Source: Dryocola sp051297175
GTDB lineage: Bacteria > Pseudomonadota > Gammaproteobacteria > Enterobacterales > Enterobacteriaceae
NCBI RefSeq assembly: GCF_051297175.1
Contig: NZ_JBINNY010000001.1
Span: 3,968,001 to 4,032,000 of the forward strand
Length of the DNA: 64,000 nt
Direction of reading: 5' to 3'
Positions 33,592 through 42,423 of the stretch are shown one piece after another. The translations under genes and the position numbers were made by a program. The notes beneath the pieces are model-generated. The model searched no databases and was not told where the DNA came from. It was given only the letters and a program-made list of their open reading frames with translations. Positions within the stretch are counted from its first letter, which is position 1. Each line of letters starts with the position of its first letter.

Positions 33592-35790
33592 ATGAAATTT
33601 GACCATCCCGCAGGGCACAACCCCATCGACCAGCTGAAGGTCGTCGGCCAGCCGCACGCGCGCATCGACGGCCCGCTGAAAACCACCGGCATGGCCCGTT
33701 ACGCCTATGAATGGCACGACGAAGTCCCGGACGCGGCCTATGGCTACGTGCTCGGCTCCGCCATCGCCAAAGGACGCATCGGCTCGATGAATATCGACGC
33801 TGCCAAAACCGCGCCGGGCGTGCTTGCCGTGGTAACCGCCGATAACGCAGGCCCGCTTGGCAAAGGGGAAAATAACGCCGCCACGCTGCTGGGCGGCCCG
33901 GACATCGAACACTATCACCAGGCCATCGCCTTGGTGGTCGCGGAAACCTTCGAGCAGGCGCGCACGGCGGCGGCGCTGATTGAGGTTGATTATGAGCGCG
34001 AGGACGGCAGCTACAGCCTGGCGAAGGAAAAACCGTCCGTCACCGCGCCGCCCGAAAGCAAGCCGGACAAGCGCACGGGCGATTTTGAAAGCGCCTTTGC
34101 CGGTTCGGCGGTAAAGCATGACGCCCTTTACACCACGCCCGACCAGAGCCATATGGCGATGGAGCCGCACGCGTCGCTTGCGGTCTGGCAGGGCGACAGG
34201 CTTATTCTGCGCACCTCCAACCAGATGGTGGACTCGTGCCGCAGCGAGCTGGCCGCCACGCTTAAGATCCCGACGGAAAAAGTGCGGGTGATTTCGCCCT
34301 ACATCGGCGGCGGCTTCGGCGGGAAGCTGTTCCTGCGCAGCGATGCCGTGCTGGCGGCGCTCGGCGCGCGCGCGGCAAAACGCCCGGTGAAGGTTGCGCT
34401 GCAAAGGCCGCTCATCGCCAATAACACCACCCACCGTCCGGCGACAATCCAGCACATCCGCATCGGCACCGACGCGTCCGGGAAAATTAGCGCCATCGCC
34501 CACGAAAGCTGGTCCGGCAACCTGCCAGGCGGCGAGCCGGAGCTGGCCGTTCAGCAAAGCGAGCTGCTTTACGCCGGGGCCAACCGCTTTACCGGGCTGC
34601 GTCTGGCGGAGCTTGATTTGCCGGAAGGCAACGCCATGCGCGCGCCGGGCGAAGCGCCGGGGCTGATGGCGCTGGAAATCGCCATCGACGAGATGGCCGA
34701 AAAAGCAGGCCTCGACCCGATCGATTTTCGCATCCTCAACGATACCCAGGTCGACCCGGCTAACCCGGAGCGGCCCTTCTCCCGCCGCCAGCTCGTCGAA
34801 TGCCTGCAAACCGGGGCGAAACGCTTTGGCTGGCAGGCCCGCAAGGCCCGGCCGGGGCAGGTTCGCGACGGGCGCTGGCTGGTCGGCACCGGCGTTGCGG
34901 CAGGCTTTCGCAATAACCTGGTGATGCAGTCAGGCGCGCGCGTACACCTTGACGCGCAGGGCGTGGTGACGGTTGAAACCGACATGACGGACATCGGCAC
35001 CGGCAGCTACACCATCATCGCCCAGACGGCGGCGGAGATGCTCGGCGTGCCGCTGGCAGGCGTCGTGGTGCGGCTGGGTGATTCGGACTTCCCGGTTTCC
35101 GCCGGTTCGGGCGGGCAATGGGGGGCGAACAGCTCAACCGCCGGGGTGTACGCGGCCTGCGTCAAGCTGCGCGAGGCGGTGGCAAAAAAACTAGGCTTTG
35201 ACGCGAGCAAATCGCAGTTTGTCGACGGGCACGTTATCGACGGCGAACGCCGCGCGCGGCTCGCGCAGGCCGCCGCAGACGGCACGCTGACCGTCGAAGA
35301 CAGCATCGAATTTGGCGATCTGGACGAAAAATTCCAGCAGTCCACCTTCGCCGGGCACTTCGTGGAGGTCGGCGTGGACGCCTTCACCGGTGAAATTCGC
35401 GTGCGGCGCATGCTGGCGGTTTGCGCAGCCGGACGCATACTTAATCCTAAGACCGCCCGCAGCCAGGTGATCGGCGCGATGACCATGGGCGTGGGCGCGG
35501 CGCTGATGGAGGAGCTGTCCGTTGACGAGCGCCAGGGGTACTTCGTGAACCACGATCTGGCGGCCTACGAGGTGCCGGTGCACGCCGATATCCCCGAGCA
35601 GGAGGTGATTTTCCTCGACGATACCGACCCGGTTTCTTCACCGATGAAGGCCAAAGGCGTAGGCGAGCTGGGGCTGTGCGGCGTGAGCGCCGCCATCGCC
35701 AATGCCGTCTACAACGCTACCGGCGTGCGGGTCAGGGAATATCCCGTCAAGCTCGACAGTTTGCTGAAAGCGTTACCAGAACTGCCCTGA
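33592..35790 (+). CDS. paoC: Aldehyde oxidoreductase molybdenum subunit PaoC
   Basis: A 732-residue molybdopterin-cytosine-dinucleotide subunit, the same length as E. coli PaoC. Visible motifs include PYIGGGFGGKLFLRSDAV, MRAPGEAPGLMALE, GSGGQWGANSSTAGVY and the C-terminal KGVGELGLCGVSAAIANA that carries the catalytic glutamate. It oxidises aromatic and aliphatic aldehydes to acids. The maturation factor PaoD, next in the E. coli operon, is absent here and an FAD/NAD(P) protein takes that place; cofactor insertion must rely on a chaperone encoded elsewhere. Confidence 0.94.
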   Translation: MKFDHPAGHNPIDQLKVVGQPHARIDGPLKTTGMARYAYEWHDEVPDAAYGYVLGSAIAKGRIGSMNIDAAKTAPGVLAVVTADNAGPLGKGENNAATLLGGPDIEHYHQAIALVVAETFEQARTAAALIEVDYEREDGSYSLAKEKPSVTAPPESKPDKRTGDFESAFAGSAVKHDALYTTPDQSHMAMEPHASLAVWQGDRLILRTSNQMVDSCRSELAATLKIPTEKVRVISPYIGGGFGGKLFLRSDAVLAALGARAAKRPVKVALQRPLIANNTTHRPATIQHIRIGTDASGKISAIAHESWSGNLPGGEPELAVQQSELLYAGANRFTGLRLAELDLPEGNAMRAPGEAPGLMALEIAIDEMAEKAGLDPIDFRILNDTQVDPANPERPFSRRQLVECLQTGAKRFGWQARKARPGQVRDGRWLVGTGVAAGFRNNLVMQSGARVHLDAQGVVTVETDMTDIGTGSYTIIAQTAAEMLGVPLAGVVVRLGDSDFPVSAGSGGQWGANSSTAGVYAACVKLREAVAKKLGFDASKSQFVDGHVIDGERRARLAQAAADGTLTVEDSIEFGDLDEKFQQSTFAGHFVEVGVDAFTGEIRVRRMLAVCAAGRILNPKTARSQVIGAMTMGVGAALMEELSVDERQGYFVNHDLAAYEVPVHADIPEQEVIFLDDTDPVSSPMKAKGVGELGLCGVSAAIANAVYNATGVRVREYPVKLDSLLKALPELP

Positions 35791-35850
35791 ACTACCCGCG
35801 AGGGTGGCGCAAGACAAGGACATGATAAAAATAATGAGGGGTGAACAGCT

Positions 35851-37461
35851 ATGAAGAAGGTTGCCATTATCGGCGCGGGCCCAACGGGTATTTATACCTT
35901 TTACTCGCTCCTACGCAGCAAAAAGCCGCTTGCGGTGACTATTTACGAGCAGGCAAGCGAGGCGGGCGTGGGCATGCCGTACAGTAACGAAGATAACTCG
36001 CGAATGATGCTGGCGAATATCGCCAGCATTGAAATCCCGCCCATTCTTATCACCTATCTCGACTGGCTGAAGGGCCAGAGCGCGGAACATCTGGCGCGCT
36101 ACGGCGTCGACCCCGAGTCGCTGCATGTCCGCCAGTTTCTGCCGCGTATCCTGCTGGGCGAGTACTTCCGCGACCGCTTTCAGGAGCTGGTCAGGCGGGC
36201 CTGCCAGCAGGGTTTTGAGGTGAGCGTCCGTGAGTCCTGCGCGGTGACCGACCTTGAGGCAACGCCCGAGGGCGTGCGCCTGTGGGCGCAGGACAGCGCG
36301 GAGCCGGAGCGGTTTGACCTTGCGGTCATCGCCACCGGACACGTCTGGCCGGAAGAGAGCGAAACCACGCGCAGCTACTTCCCAAGCCCGTGGTCCGGGC
36401 TGATGGCGGCCAAAATCCCGGCGTGCAAAATCGGCATTCTGGGCACCTCGCTCAGCGCCATAGACGCGGCGATGGCGGTCGTCGTGCAGCACGGCAACTT
36501 TGTCGGCGACGACGAAGAGCAGCTTGAGTTCAGGCTCGACGCGGGCAGCGAGGCGCTGAAAATCGTGCTGATGTCCCGCTCCGGCATTATTCCGGAAGCC
36601 GATTTTTACTGCCCGATTCCCTACGAGCCGCTCGGCATCGTGACGGAAGAGGTCATTGAAAGAGAGATCGCCGCCGGTCCAGACGGCCTGCTCGACCGTG
36701 TTTTCGCCCTGATGGTGGAAGAAATTACGCTCGCCGACCCGACGTGGAGCGAGCACATCTCCTTAAGCTCGCTGAACGTCGATAGCTTCCCGGAGGCGTG
36801 GTTTGCCGACCGGCATAAGTTCGGCCCGTTCCGCTGGGCGCAGGCGAATCTCAACGAGGTTGAGCGCAACAAGCGCGACAGGCGCACGGTGCCGTGGCGC
36901 TACGCTATCCTGCGCCTGCACGAGGTGGTGCAGGAAATCGTTCCGCATCTCGACGAGCGGGACAGCGAGCGGTTCAGCGCCGGGCTTGCCCGCGTGTTTA
37001 TCGATAACTATGCGGCGATTCCGTCGCAGTCTATCCGCAGGCTGCTAGCGCTGCGCGAGGCGGGGATTATCAGCGTTCTCGAGCTGGGAAATGATTACGA
37101 GCTTGACGTTAAAGAGAACAAAACGGTGATTAACGCGCAGGGGAAAACCCATGAGTACGAGGTGTTTATCGACGCGCGCGGGCAGAAGCCGCTGAAGACA
37201 AAAGACCTGCCGTTTGCGACGTTAAGAAAGCAGCTTGAGGCCTGCGGCGATGAGATCCCGGACGTTGGCAGCGATTACACGCTGCTTTCACCGGACTGCG
37301 CGCGCGGGCGAATCGCGTTTGGCGCGCTGCCTTATCTTATGCACGACCAGCCGTTTGTGCAGGGGCTGACGGTGTGCGCGGAAATCGGCGCGGCGATAGC
37401 GAAAGCGACGGAGGAAACGCCGTCCCGGCCCCGTCGGCGTCTGCCCTATCTGGAGCTGTAG
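35851..37461 (+). CDS. FAD/NAD(P)-binding protein of unknown function
   Basis: A 536-residue flavoprotein of the FAD_NAD_binding_9 type. It begins with a clean dinucleotide motif KKVAIIGAGPTGIYTFYSLL and has a second, ILGTSLSAIDAAMAV, near residue 198, together with the conserved VGMPYSNEDNSRMMLANI. Such proteins occur beside varied redox operons and no reaction is assigned. It follows paoC after 60 bp on the same strand and may accept electrons from, or act beside, the aldehyde oxidoreductase. It ends at a shared bidirectional terminator. Confidence 0.8.
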   Translation: MKKVAIIGAGPTGIYTFYSLLRSKKPLAVTIYEQASEAGVGMPYSNEDNSRMMLANIASIEIPPILITYLDWLKGQSAEHLARYGVDPESLHVRQFLPRILLGEYFRDRFQELVRRACQQGFEVSVRESCAVTDLEATPEGVRLWAQDSAEPERFDLAVIATGHVWPEESETTRSYFPSPWSGLMAAKIPACKIGILGTSLSAIDAAMAVVVQHGNFVGDDEEQLEFRLDAGSEALKIVLMSRSGIIPEADFYCPIPYEPLGIVTEEVIEREIAAGPDGLLDRVFALMVEEITLADPTWSEHISLSSLNVDSFPEAWFADRHKFGPFRWAQANLNEVERNKRDRRTVPWRYAILRLHEVVQEIVPHLDERDSERFSAGLARVFIDNYAAIPSQSIRRLLALREAGIISVLELGNDYELDVKENKTVINAQGKTHEYEVFIDARGQKPLKTKDLPFATLRKQLEACGDEIPDVGSDYTLLSPDCARGRIAFGALPYLMHDQPFVQGLTVCAEIGAAIAKATEETPSRPRRRLPYLEL

Positions 37462-37472
37462 CGGCGTAAAAT

Positions 37473-37495
37473 GGGGAATACGTCCCGTATTCCCC
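37473..37495. terminator. Bidirectional hairpin between the FAD protein and cynT
   Basis: GGGGAATACG-TCC-CGTATTCCCC is a perfect 10-pair stem between two convergent genes. An AAAAT run precedes it; a U-tract on the plus strand is lacking, so it is better suited to the cynT side. Confidence 0.7.
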
Positions 37496-37503
37496 CTGCG
37501 GAT

Positions 37504-38139
37504 TTATTCGAAGTAAACCTGCGGGTTTTCGGCCAGCGAAACGAAGGCTTTGCTGTTTTTGTCGAGCGCGCGAATCATGCCGCTTTCGATATCGTAGACC
37601 CAGCCGTGCAGGCGAATCGCGCTGTCGCGCAGGCCGACCGCAACGGACGGATGCGTTTTAATGTTGTTGAGCTGGGCGATGACGTTCTCTTCCACCATCG
37701 CGTTGACCTTGTCGGTTTCGTTACCCCAGGTTTTCTTCTCGACAACCGCTTTCGCCGCGTCGGCGTAGCGCAGCCAGTGGGATACCGCTGGCATATGATC
37801 AAGACACTGGCAGGACGCAACCGCCTTCATCGCGCCGCAGTTGGAATGGCCGCAGATGACGATATCCGTCACGCCCAGCGCGACGACCGCGTATTCGATG
37901 GTGGCGGAAACGCCGCCCGGCTCGGGGCCAAACGAGGGAACGATATTGCCCGCGTTACGGATCACAAAAAGCTGTCCCGGCTCCTGCTGCGTGACCAGCT
38001 CAGGCACGAGGCGGCTGTCAGAGCAGGAGATGAACAGCGCTTTGGGATTCTGGCTGGACGCCAGGCTTTTAAACAGCTCTTTACGCTGCGGGAAAACCTC
38101 TTTCTGGAAGTTGAGGAAGCCCTCAATGATGTGCTGCAT
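37504..38139 (-). CDS. cynT: Beta-class carbonic anhydrase CynT
   Basis: A 211-residue beta-carbonic anhydrase, closest in feel to E. coli CynT: IIEGFLNFQKEVFP, ISCSDSRLVPELVT and the invariant run MPAVSHWLRYAD. Zinc ligands are Cys39 (with Asp41-Arg43), and His and Cys in GHSNCGAM. It interconverts CO2 and bicarbonate. In E. coli cynT is tied to cyanase; no cynS or cynX is nearby here, so it is a solo copy. The ATG at 38139 matches the family N terminus, not a longer upstream frame. Confidence 0.9.
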   Translation of the reverse strand: MQHIIEGFLNFQKEVFPQRKELFKSLASSQNPKALFISCSDSRLVPELVTQQEPGQLFVIRNAGNIVPSFGPEPGGVSATIEYAVVALGVTDIVICGHSNCGAMKAVASCQCLDHMPAVSHWLRYADAAKAVVEKKTWGNETDKVNAMVEENVIAQLNNIKTHPSVAVGLRDSAIRLHGWVYDIESGMIRALDKNSKAFVSLAENPQVYFE

Positions 38140-38222
38140 AGCGAGATCTCTTATAGGAAAGGACAACGTTATGATAAAGATCACATTTTGTTAGTCTAGT
38201 GTCACTGAAAAATTTCTCTGCT

Positions 38223-38251
38223 GCGGGCAGCGCGCTGATGGCGCTGCCCGC
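38223..38251 (-). terminator. Terminator region near the nitronate monooxygenase 3' end
   Basis: GCGGGCAGCGC and GCGCTGCCCGC form an 11-pair stem with a seven-base loop just after the stop of the minus-strand oxidoreductase gene. On that strand it is followed by AGCAGAGAAATTTTTC, so it is probably an intrinsic terminator. Confidence 0.7.
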
Positions 38252-38262
38252 GCGGGCGGTGG

Positions 38263-39240
38263 CTACACGGCCAGTTCGTTAACCACCTCGGCGACGCTTT
38301 TTATGGCACGGATGCTGCCGATGCCGGTGCCGAGCGAGATATAGCCTTCGTCGGTATTGCCTTCCAGCATGCCCACACGCAGGCCGCGCAGGCCGCCCAT
38401 CGTTTTGCCAAGCTCCTCGTTGCTGGCGCCCGCTTTATCCATCTGCACCAGCTTTTCCGCCAGCCTGCCGGGGAGCGAACGGTAATAATCGGGCAGCGTG
38501 CGGAACAGCAGCATATCCAGGCCGTCCGCAGCGACGATTTTGTCTTTGACCGTCTGCGGCACGCGGCTCTCGACGGTGCTGATAAACACCGATCCGGCAA
38601 ACACTCCGCTTGCCCCTAATGCGTGCGCGGCGCGGGCGGTGCGGCCGTCGGTGATACCACCAGCGGCGAGCACGGGGATATTGTTAACCGCGTCGGCGAT
38701 CAGCGGCACGATGGAAAACGTGCCGAGCGCTTTGCCCGGCAGCGTTCCGCCTTCGTCAAACCCCGTGGCGACAATAATATCGGCCCCAGCGGCCTCGGCG
38801 AGGCGGGTGTTTTCAGGCGTCGGATTAATGTCGCGGTAGATGATGTTGATGCCCGCGTCTTTCAGTTCGTCAAACAGCGCGGGGATAATTGCCCCTTCGC
38901 CATAGCCCGTGTAGACCACCGCCCTCACTCCTTCTTCTTTGATAACCTTCACGATAGGCGGCGTCCAGACGTCATTCTCAGGCGTTGGGATCAGGTTTAC
39001 GCCAAACGGTTTTTCGGTAAGCCTTTTGGTTTTACGGATTTCTTCCCGCATTTTTTCAGCGGTTTCTTCCGGCGTGGAGACGGCGGTTTCCGCCGTTAGG
39101 CCCGCGTTTGGCCCCAGCACGCCAAGCCCACCGGCGTTACTGACGGCGGCGACTAAGCGGGCATCGGTAAGCCAGGACAACGGCCCTTGAATAACCGGTT
39201 TTTCAATGCCCAGGATCTGACAAATACGATTGTTTTGCAT
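38263..39240 (-). CDS. Nitronate monooxygenase / NAD(P)-dependent flavin oxidoreductase
   Basis: A 325-residue FMN TIM-barrel of the 2-nitropropane dioxygenase/FabK family. It has IQGPLSWLTDARLVAAVSNA, IVATGFDEGG, PVLAAGGITDGRTARAAHAL and GVFAGSVFIST, the phosphate- and FMN-binding stretches. Typical members detoxify alkyl nitronates or act as quinone or enoyl reductases; the choice is not possible here. It is divergent from the LysR gene at 39407 across 166 bp, so that regulator probably controls it. Confidence 0.85.
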   Translation of the reverse strand: MQNNRICQILGIEKPVIQGPLSWLTDARLVAAVSNAGGLGVLGPNAGLTAETAVSTPEETAEKMREEIRKTKRLTEKPFGVNLIPTPENDVWTPPIVKVIKEEGVRAVVYTGYGEGAIIPALFDELKDAGINIIYRDINPTPENTRLAEAAGADIIVATGFDEGGTLPGKALGTFSIVPLIADAVNNIPVLAAGGITDGRTARAAHALGASGVFAGSVFISTVESRVPQTVKDKIVAADGLDMLLFRTLPDYYRSLPGRLAEKLVQMDKAGASNEELGKTMGGLRGLRVGMLEGNTDEGYISLGTGIGSIRAIKSVAEVVNELAV

Positions 39241-39406
39241 GGCGGTATTTCCTTAAACAGAGGCTTCAACGCTTTTGCGTTTCGATGGGACAGAGTTTAA
39301 GGCGGCATATTGTTCGGAAAAATAGCGAAAATAATTCATCACTATTATTAAATGAGTAACAATACGCCCATCGACTCTCTCGCTTTCGCCGCTAAAGAAG
39401 CCCGCT

Positions 39407-40318
39407 ATGCAAATCAATCTTTTTGAATCAATTAAGATTTTTATCGAAATCGTCGAGTCGGGTAGCCTTACCCAGGCGGCGGAAAACCTGCAAATTCACC
39501 GCCCGGCCGTGACCAGGGCGCTACAGCAGCTGGAGCAGCACAGCGGCGTTCGCCTGATGCAGCGCACGACGCGCCGCATCAGCCTGACGCCCGACGGGGA
39601 GGAATTTTATCGCCGCAGCAAGCCGCTGCTGGCTCAGGCGGATGATTTACTGGAGTCGTTTGCGCCCGACCGACCGCTGTGCGGCCAGCTGCGCGTGGAT
39701 ATGCCCATCGCTTTCGCAACGCTGCTGGTGGTGCCCAACCTGGCCGATTTTTACCGCGTCCATCCCGATATCGAGATTATCCTCAGCAGCTCCGACCGCC
39801 GTCAGGATATGCTGCGCGACGGCCTGGACTGCGTGCTGCGCGTGGGCGCGCTGGAAGACGGCGATTATATTGCCAGGCCTTTGGGGAATATAAAAATGAC
39901 CACCTGCGCAAGCCCGGCGTATCTCAACGCGCGGGGTACGCCGAAAACGCCGGACGATTTGCAGCAGCACCGGGCCGTGAACTGGATTAACAGCAGCAGC
40001 CGCCAGATCATGCCGTGGACGTTTGAAACGCCCGAGGGAATAGCCGAGATTTATCTTCCCGGCAGCCTGGTGCTGGACAACTCCCAAGCGTATACGGCGG
40101 CGGGCGTGGCCGGGCTGGGGCTGCTACAGGGTATGAATCTGTTTTTGCAGCCCTATCTCGACAGCGGTCGCCTGGTGGAGGTGCTGCCCGACTACCCAAC
40201 GCCGCCGCGCAGGCTGTCGCTGCTCTACCCGCATCGCCATCTCTCGCGCAAGGTTCGCGTTTTTGCCGAGTGGCTGGAAGGGCTGCTGGCCTGTGGGAAC
40301 GCTCCGCGCCAGCCCTAA
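39407..40318 (+). CDS. LysR-family regulator next to the nitronate monooxygenase
   Basis: A 303-residue LysR protein with the N-terminal DNA-binding helix-turn-helix SLTQAAENLQIHRPAVTRAL and the TTRRISLTPDG wing. The effector domain continues to the end (EILPDYPTPPRRLSLLYPHRH-like closing region, seen here as VLPDYPTPPRRLSLLYPHRH). Such LysR genes of the CrgA/DmlR type generally activate a divergent enzyme gene. The shared gap contains an imperfect TCAT-N12-ATGA dyad at 39336-39355, a possible binding site. Confidence 0.88.
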   Translation: MQINLFESIKIFIEIVESGSLTQAAENLQIHRPAVTRALQQLEQHSGVRLMQRTTRRISLTPDGEEFYRRSKPLLAQADDLLESFAPDRPLCGQLRVDMPIAFATLLVVPNLADFYRVHPDIEIILSSSDRRQDMLRDGLDCVLRVGALEDGDYIARPLGNIKMTTCASPAYLNARGTPKTPDDLQQHRAVNWINSSSRQIMPWTFETPEGIAEIYLPGSLVLDNSQAYTAAGVAGLGLLQGMNLFLQPYLDSGRLVEVLPDYPTPPRRLSLLYPHRHLSRKVRVFAEWLEGLLACGNAPRQP

Positions 40319-40337
40319 CAGCGGGGCGCGATGCCGT

Positions 40338-40737
40338 TTAGCCGTGCAGTTCTGCAACGGTCATCGTGAAGATAAGCTCGTCCTGGCTGTCGTTAGCGTA
40401 CTGATGCGGGAGATCCGTTCTGGCGACGGCCGAACAGCCCGCCGGGACGAGCAGCGTTTTATCGTCGATAACGAGCTGAAGCATCCCTTTTTCAACTTGG
40501 AACAGTTCACGCGTGCCGACAGGGTGACCGGGCGTGACGTGCCGACGCTGGAACTGGCGGCAGGGCGTCAGAACCCGGCTCAGCGTCGAAAGCCAGCAGA
40601 TGTGGTTTATCCTCGAAAGCCTGCCCGAGATGCCCCTGGCGGCCTTACGCGAAGCCGGAGAAATGCTGGTTAAGGGACTGCACGAGATGATGCCCGGAGC
40701 GGAAATTCAGCAGCAGCTTATTGGGCACGAAGCCTAA
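40338..40737. pseudogene. Scar with two opposite gene remnants
   Basis: On the minus strand 40338-40562 encodes the C-terminal end of a cupin protein (VGTRELFQVEKGMLQLV, VPAGCSAVARTDLPHQYAN, stop after TVAELHG), as in HTH-cupin regulators, with no start or DNA-binding part left. On the plus strand about 40580-40737 encodes a C-terminal fragment (MWFILESLPEMPLAALREAG, ending QQLIGHEA) of an unrecognised protein. The two meet head to head. This is best read as a deletion or rearrangement scar. Confidence 0.6.
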
Positions 40738-40750
40738 TCATCACTTTTGA

Positions 40751-40792
40751 ACCCCGCCGAGCTGACCTTTCAGTTTAACCTTAAGGCGGGGT
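40751..40792. other. Stem-loop after the gene scar
   Basis: ACCCCGCC pairs with GGCGGGGT across a 26-base loop that itself contains a short AGCTGA/TCAG-like stem. It stands between the scar and the next gene and may be a leftover terminator. Confidence 0.4.
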
Positions 40793-40842
40793 GAGCATTA
40801 CTCTGCCAGGCTTAGTCCTTTCTCTTTATAAGGACGCTAAGC

Positions 40843-41040
40843 TTGAAACGTTTATTTCTGTCGATTTTTTCAAGTCCCGAATCGCTGCTCCAGGTCATAA
40901 GCCATCAGGAAATTATTGAGGCCGTCGAGGACGGCGATCGCATTATTATCGACCAGGACGGCAGCGCCTCCGTCAATATTAAAAGCAAAGAGGTGCAGCA
41001 GGATTTCCTGCGCCATGTTAACGCTCTGAAGAGGGCATAA
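40843..41040 (+). CDS. Small protein of unknown function
   Basis: A 65-residue protein starting at TTG, supported by AAGGA eight bases upstream and by the absence of a nearby ATG. It has a mixed amphipathic sequence (LLQVISHQEIIEAVEDGDRI) and no signal peptide or membrane segment. It ends one base before the next gene, with which it is surely co-transcribed. I do not recognise the family. Confidence 0.6.
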   Translation: MKRLFLSIFSSPESLLQVISHQEIIEAVEDGDRIIIDQDGSASVNIKSKEVQQDFLRHVNALKRA

Positions 41041-41041
41041 T

Positions 41042-41803
41042 ATGGGAACGGCGATATTTATGGTGCTGATGGTGTGCGGATATTGGTACACAAGCCGCGA
41101 CCTCTCCACCCGCTTTAAGATTAAACGCTCCTTCGGCTGGGACGTCTATTTTCTGGTCGCGCTTTACGGCTGTATCTTCGTGTTGCAGGGCGTGCTCGCC
41201 ACCGGATTGCTGTGGCTACTGCTGCTCGGCCTCTCCCTCGCCGCCAACACCTTCCACCTTACCTCGCATAACTATGCCAACTGGCAAATGGAGTTTATGA
41301 ACTGGAGCTTTTTGGGCATCCAGGCTCCGGTCGTCATCATGCTGGCGTTTGCGATACTGTTTTGCCTGTACCGATCTAACTGGGCCGGCAGCGCCAGGCT
41401 AGACGACGAGGGCAGGAAAAAGCTTTATAAGCGCCTGGCGCGTTCGAGCGGTATCGAACAGCTGCTTTATCAGTGTATGGAAGAAGGCGAGCTGGCGCTG
41501 GTGACGCTCAAGTCGGGGCGGATTTATGTCGGCATGGTACATACCGCGACCCTGGAATATGAAAAGACGGCCAATATCGTGCTGATCCCGATGCTGAGCG
41601 GCTACCGCGACGGGCATGAAATGAGTCTGCGCGTGGAGCACAATTACAGCAAATGGTATGCTGACCACGATATTACGCTCGATTCAGAACCCAAGAGCGC
41701 GATGGCGTTCAGAAAGGTGATTATGCTGACGCAGATTGAGAGCCTTTCGTTCTTCGATCCCGCCAGCGCTAATTCGCTGCCAATGGAGCAATGCGTTGAG
41801 TGA
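41042..41803 (+). CDS. Membrane protein of unknown function
   Basis: A 253-residue protein with about four membrane segments in the first 112 residues (MVLMVCGYWY at the start, VYFLVALYGCIFVLQGVLA, LLWLLLLGLSLAANTF, APVVIMLAFAILFCLY). A cytoplasmic domain of about 140 residues follows, including LVTLKSGRIYVGMVHTATLE and VIMLTQIESLSFFDP. That part has the look of a small beta-rich (Sm- or PRC-like) domain, which is only an impression. Partner of the preceding 65-residue gene. Ends at a perfect hairpin terminator. Confidence 0.7.
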   Translation: MGTAIFMVLMVCGYWYTSRDLSTRFKIKRSFGWDVYFLVALYGCIFVLQGVLATGLLWLLLLGLSLAANTFHLTSHNYANWQMEFMNWSFLGIQAPVVIMLAFAILFCLYRSNWAGSARLDDEGRKKLYKRLARSSGIEQLLYQCMEEGELALVTLKSGRIYVGMVHTATLEYEKTANIVLIPMLSGYRDGHEMSLRVEHNYSKWYADHDITLDSEPKSAMAFRKVIMLTQIESLSFFDPASANSLPMEQCVE

Positions 41804-41806
41804 ATC

Positions 41807-41833
41807 GTCAGGAGTCTGTTGCAGACTCCTGAC
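41807..41833 (+). terminator. Hairpin terminator after the unknown membrane protein gene
   Basis: GTCAGGAGTCTG-TTG-CAGACTCCTGAC is a perfect 12-pair stem beginning four bases after the stop codon, followed by GGTTATTATATTT. Confidence 0.85.
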
Positions 41834-41889
41834 GGTTATTATATTTGTGGGGGCGTTGAGCGGAAATGACTGGCTTATTCCGGAGGCTA

Positions 41890-42378
41890 TTATTTTATTT
41901 CGCCGCCCACGATAGCCTTGCTCATATTGACACCCGTAATATAAAAACCGCTCGCCTCATAGACATGTCTGGCGCGAGCATTATCACCCGCAACGCGCAG
42001 CCTCATCTCCGTAACGCCTTTATTACGTAGATATTCTTCGTAAGCACGGAGGGTCTTTTTGCCAAGCCCCAGCCCCTGGTAGGCGCTGAAAATATGAAAA
42101 TCGTAGATAAACGCGCTGCCCTTAGCCGTATCGGGTTTATACCAGAGATAGCCTATATGCCTGTCAGTGTGATCTGAACGTTCAACCAGGCACAGTAACA
42201 CCTGTCCAGGAGTATTAACGCCCTCGGGGAGCGATTCCGATATTTCCTTCCTGGCCCTTAAAAGGGAATCACTTATAGAGAGCCCGTAGTTTGAAGCAAT
42301 TTCATCTGCATAGTCAGGAATAAAATATTCAAGATAGGCAGGATACTCTTCCTCAGTCATTGGACGGAACGCAATCAT
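41890..42378 (-). CDS. GNAT-family N-acetyltransferase
   Basis: A 162-residue acetyltransferase with the acetyl-CoA loop QGLGLGKKTLRAYEEYL (Q-x-x-G-x-G/K) near residue 100 and a C-terminal strand RHVYEASGFYITGVNM typical of GNAT folds. The N terminus (FRPMTEEEYPAYLEYFI) resembles YjdJ/YncA-like small-molecule or peptide acetyltransferases. Substrate unknown. Single gene with GGAG six bases before ATG. Confidence 0.85.
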   Translation of the reverse strand: MIAFRPMTEEEYPAYLEYFIPDYADEIASNYGLSISDSLLRARKEISESLPEGVNTPGQVLLCLVERSDHTDRHIGYLWYKPDTAKGSAFIYDFHIFSAYQGLGLGKKTLRAYEEYLRNKGVTEMRLRVAGDNARARHVYEASGFYITGVNMSKAIVGGEIK

Positions 42379-42423
42379 CTCTTACTCCTTTGCGATAGAT
42401 CCTACTTAACGATCGTAATGTGT

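Noticed and set aside
32587..34809. A 740-codon minus-strand frame opposite paoB/paoC
   Set aside because: Shadow frame caused by codon bias; the plus-strand genes match known subunits end to end.
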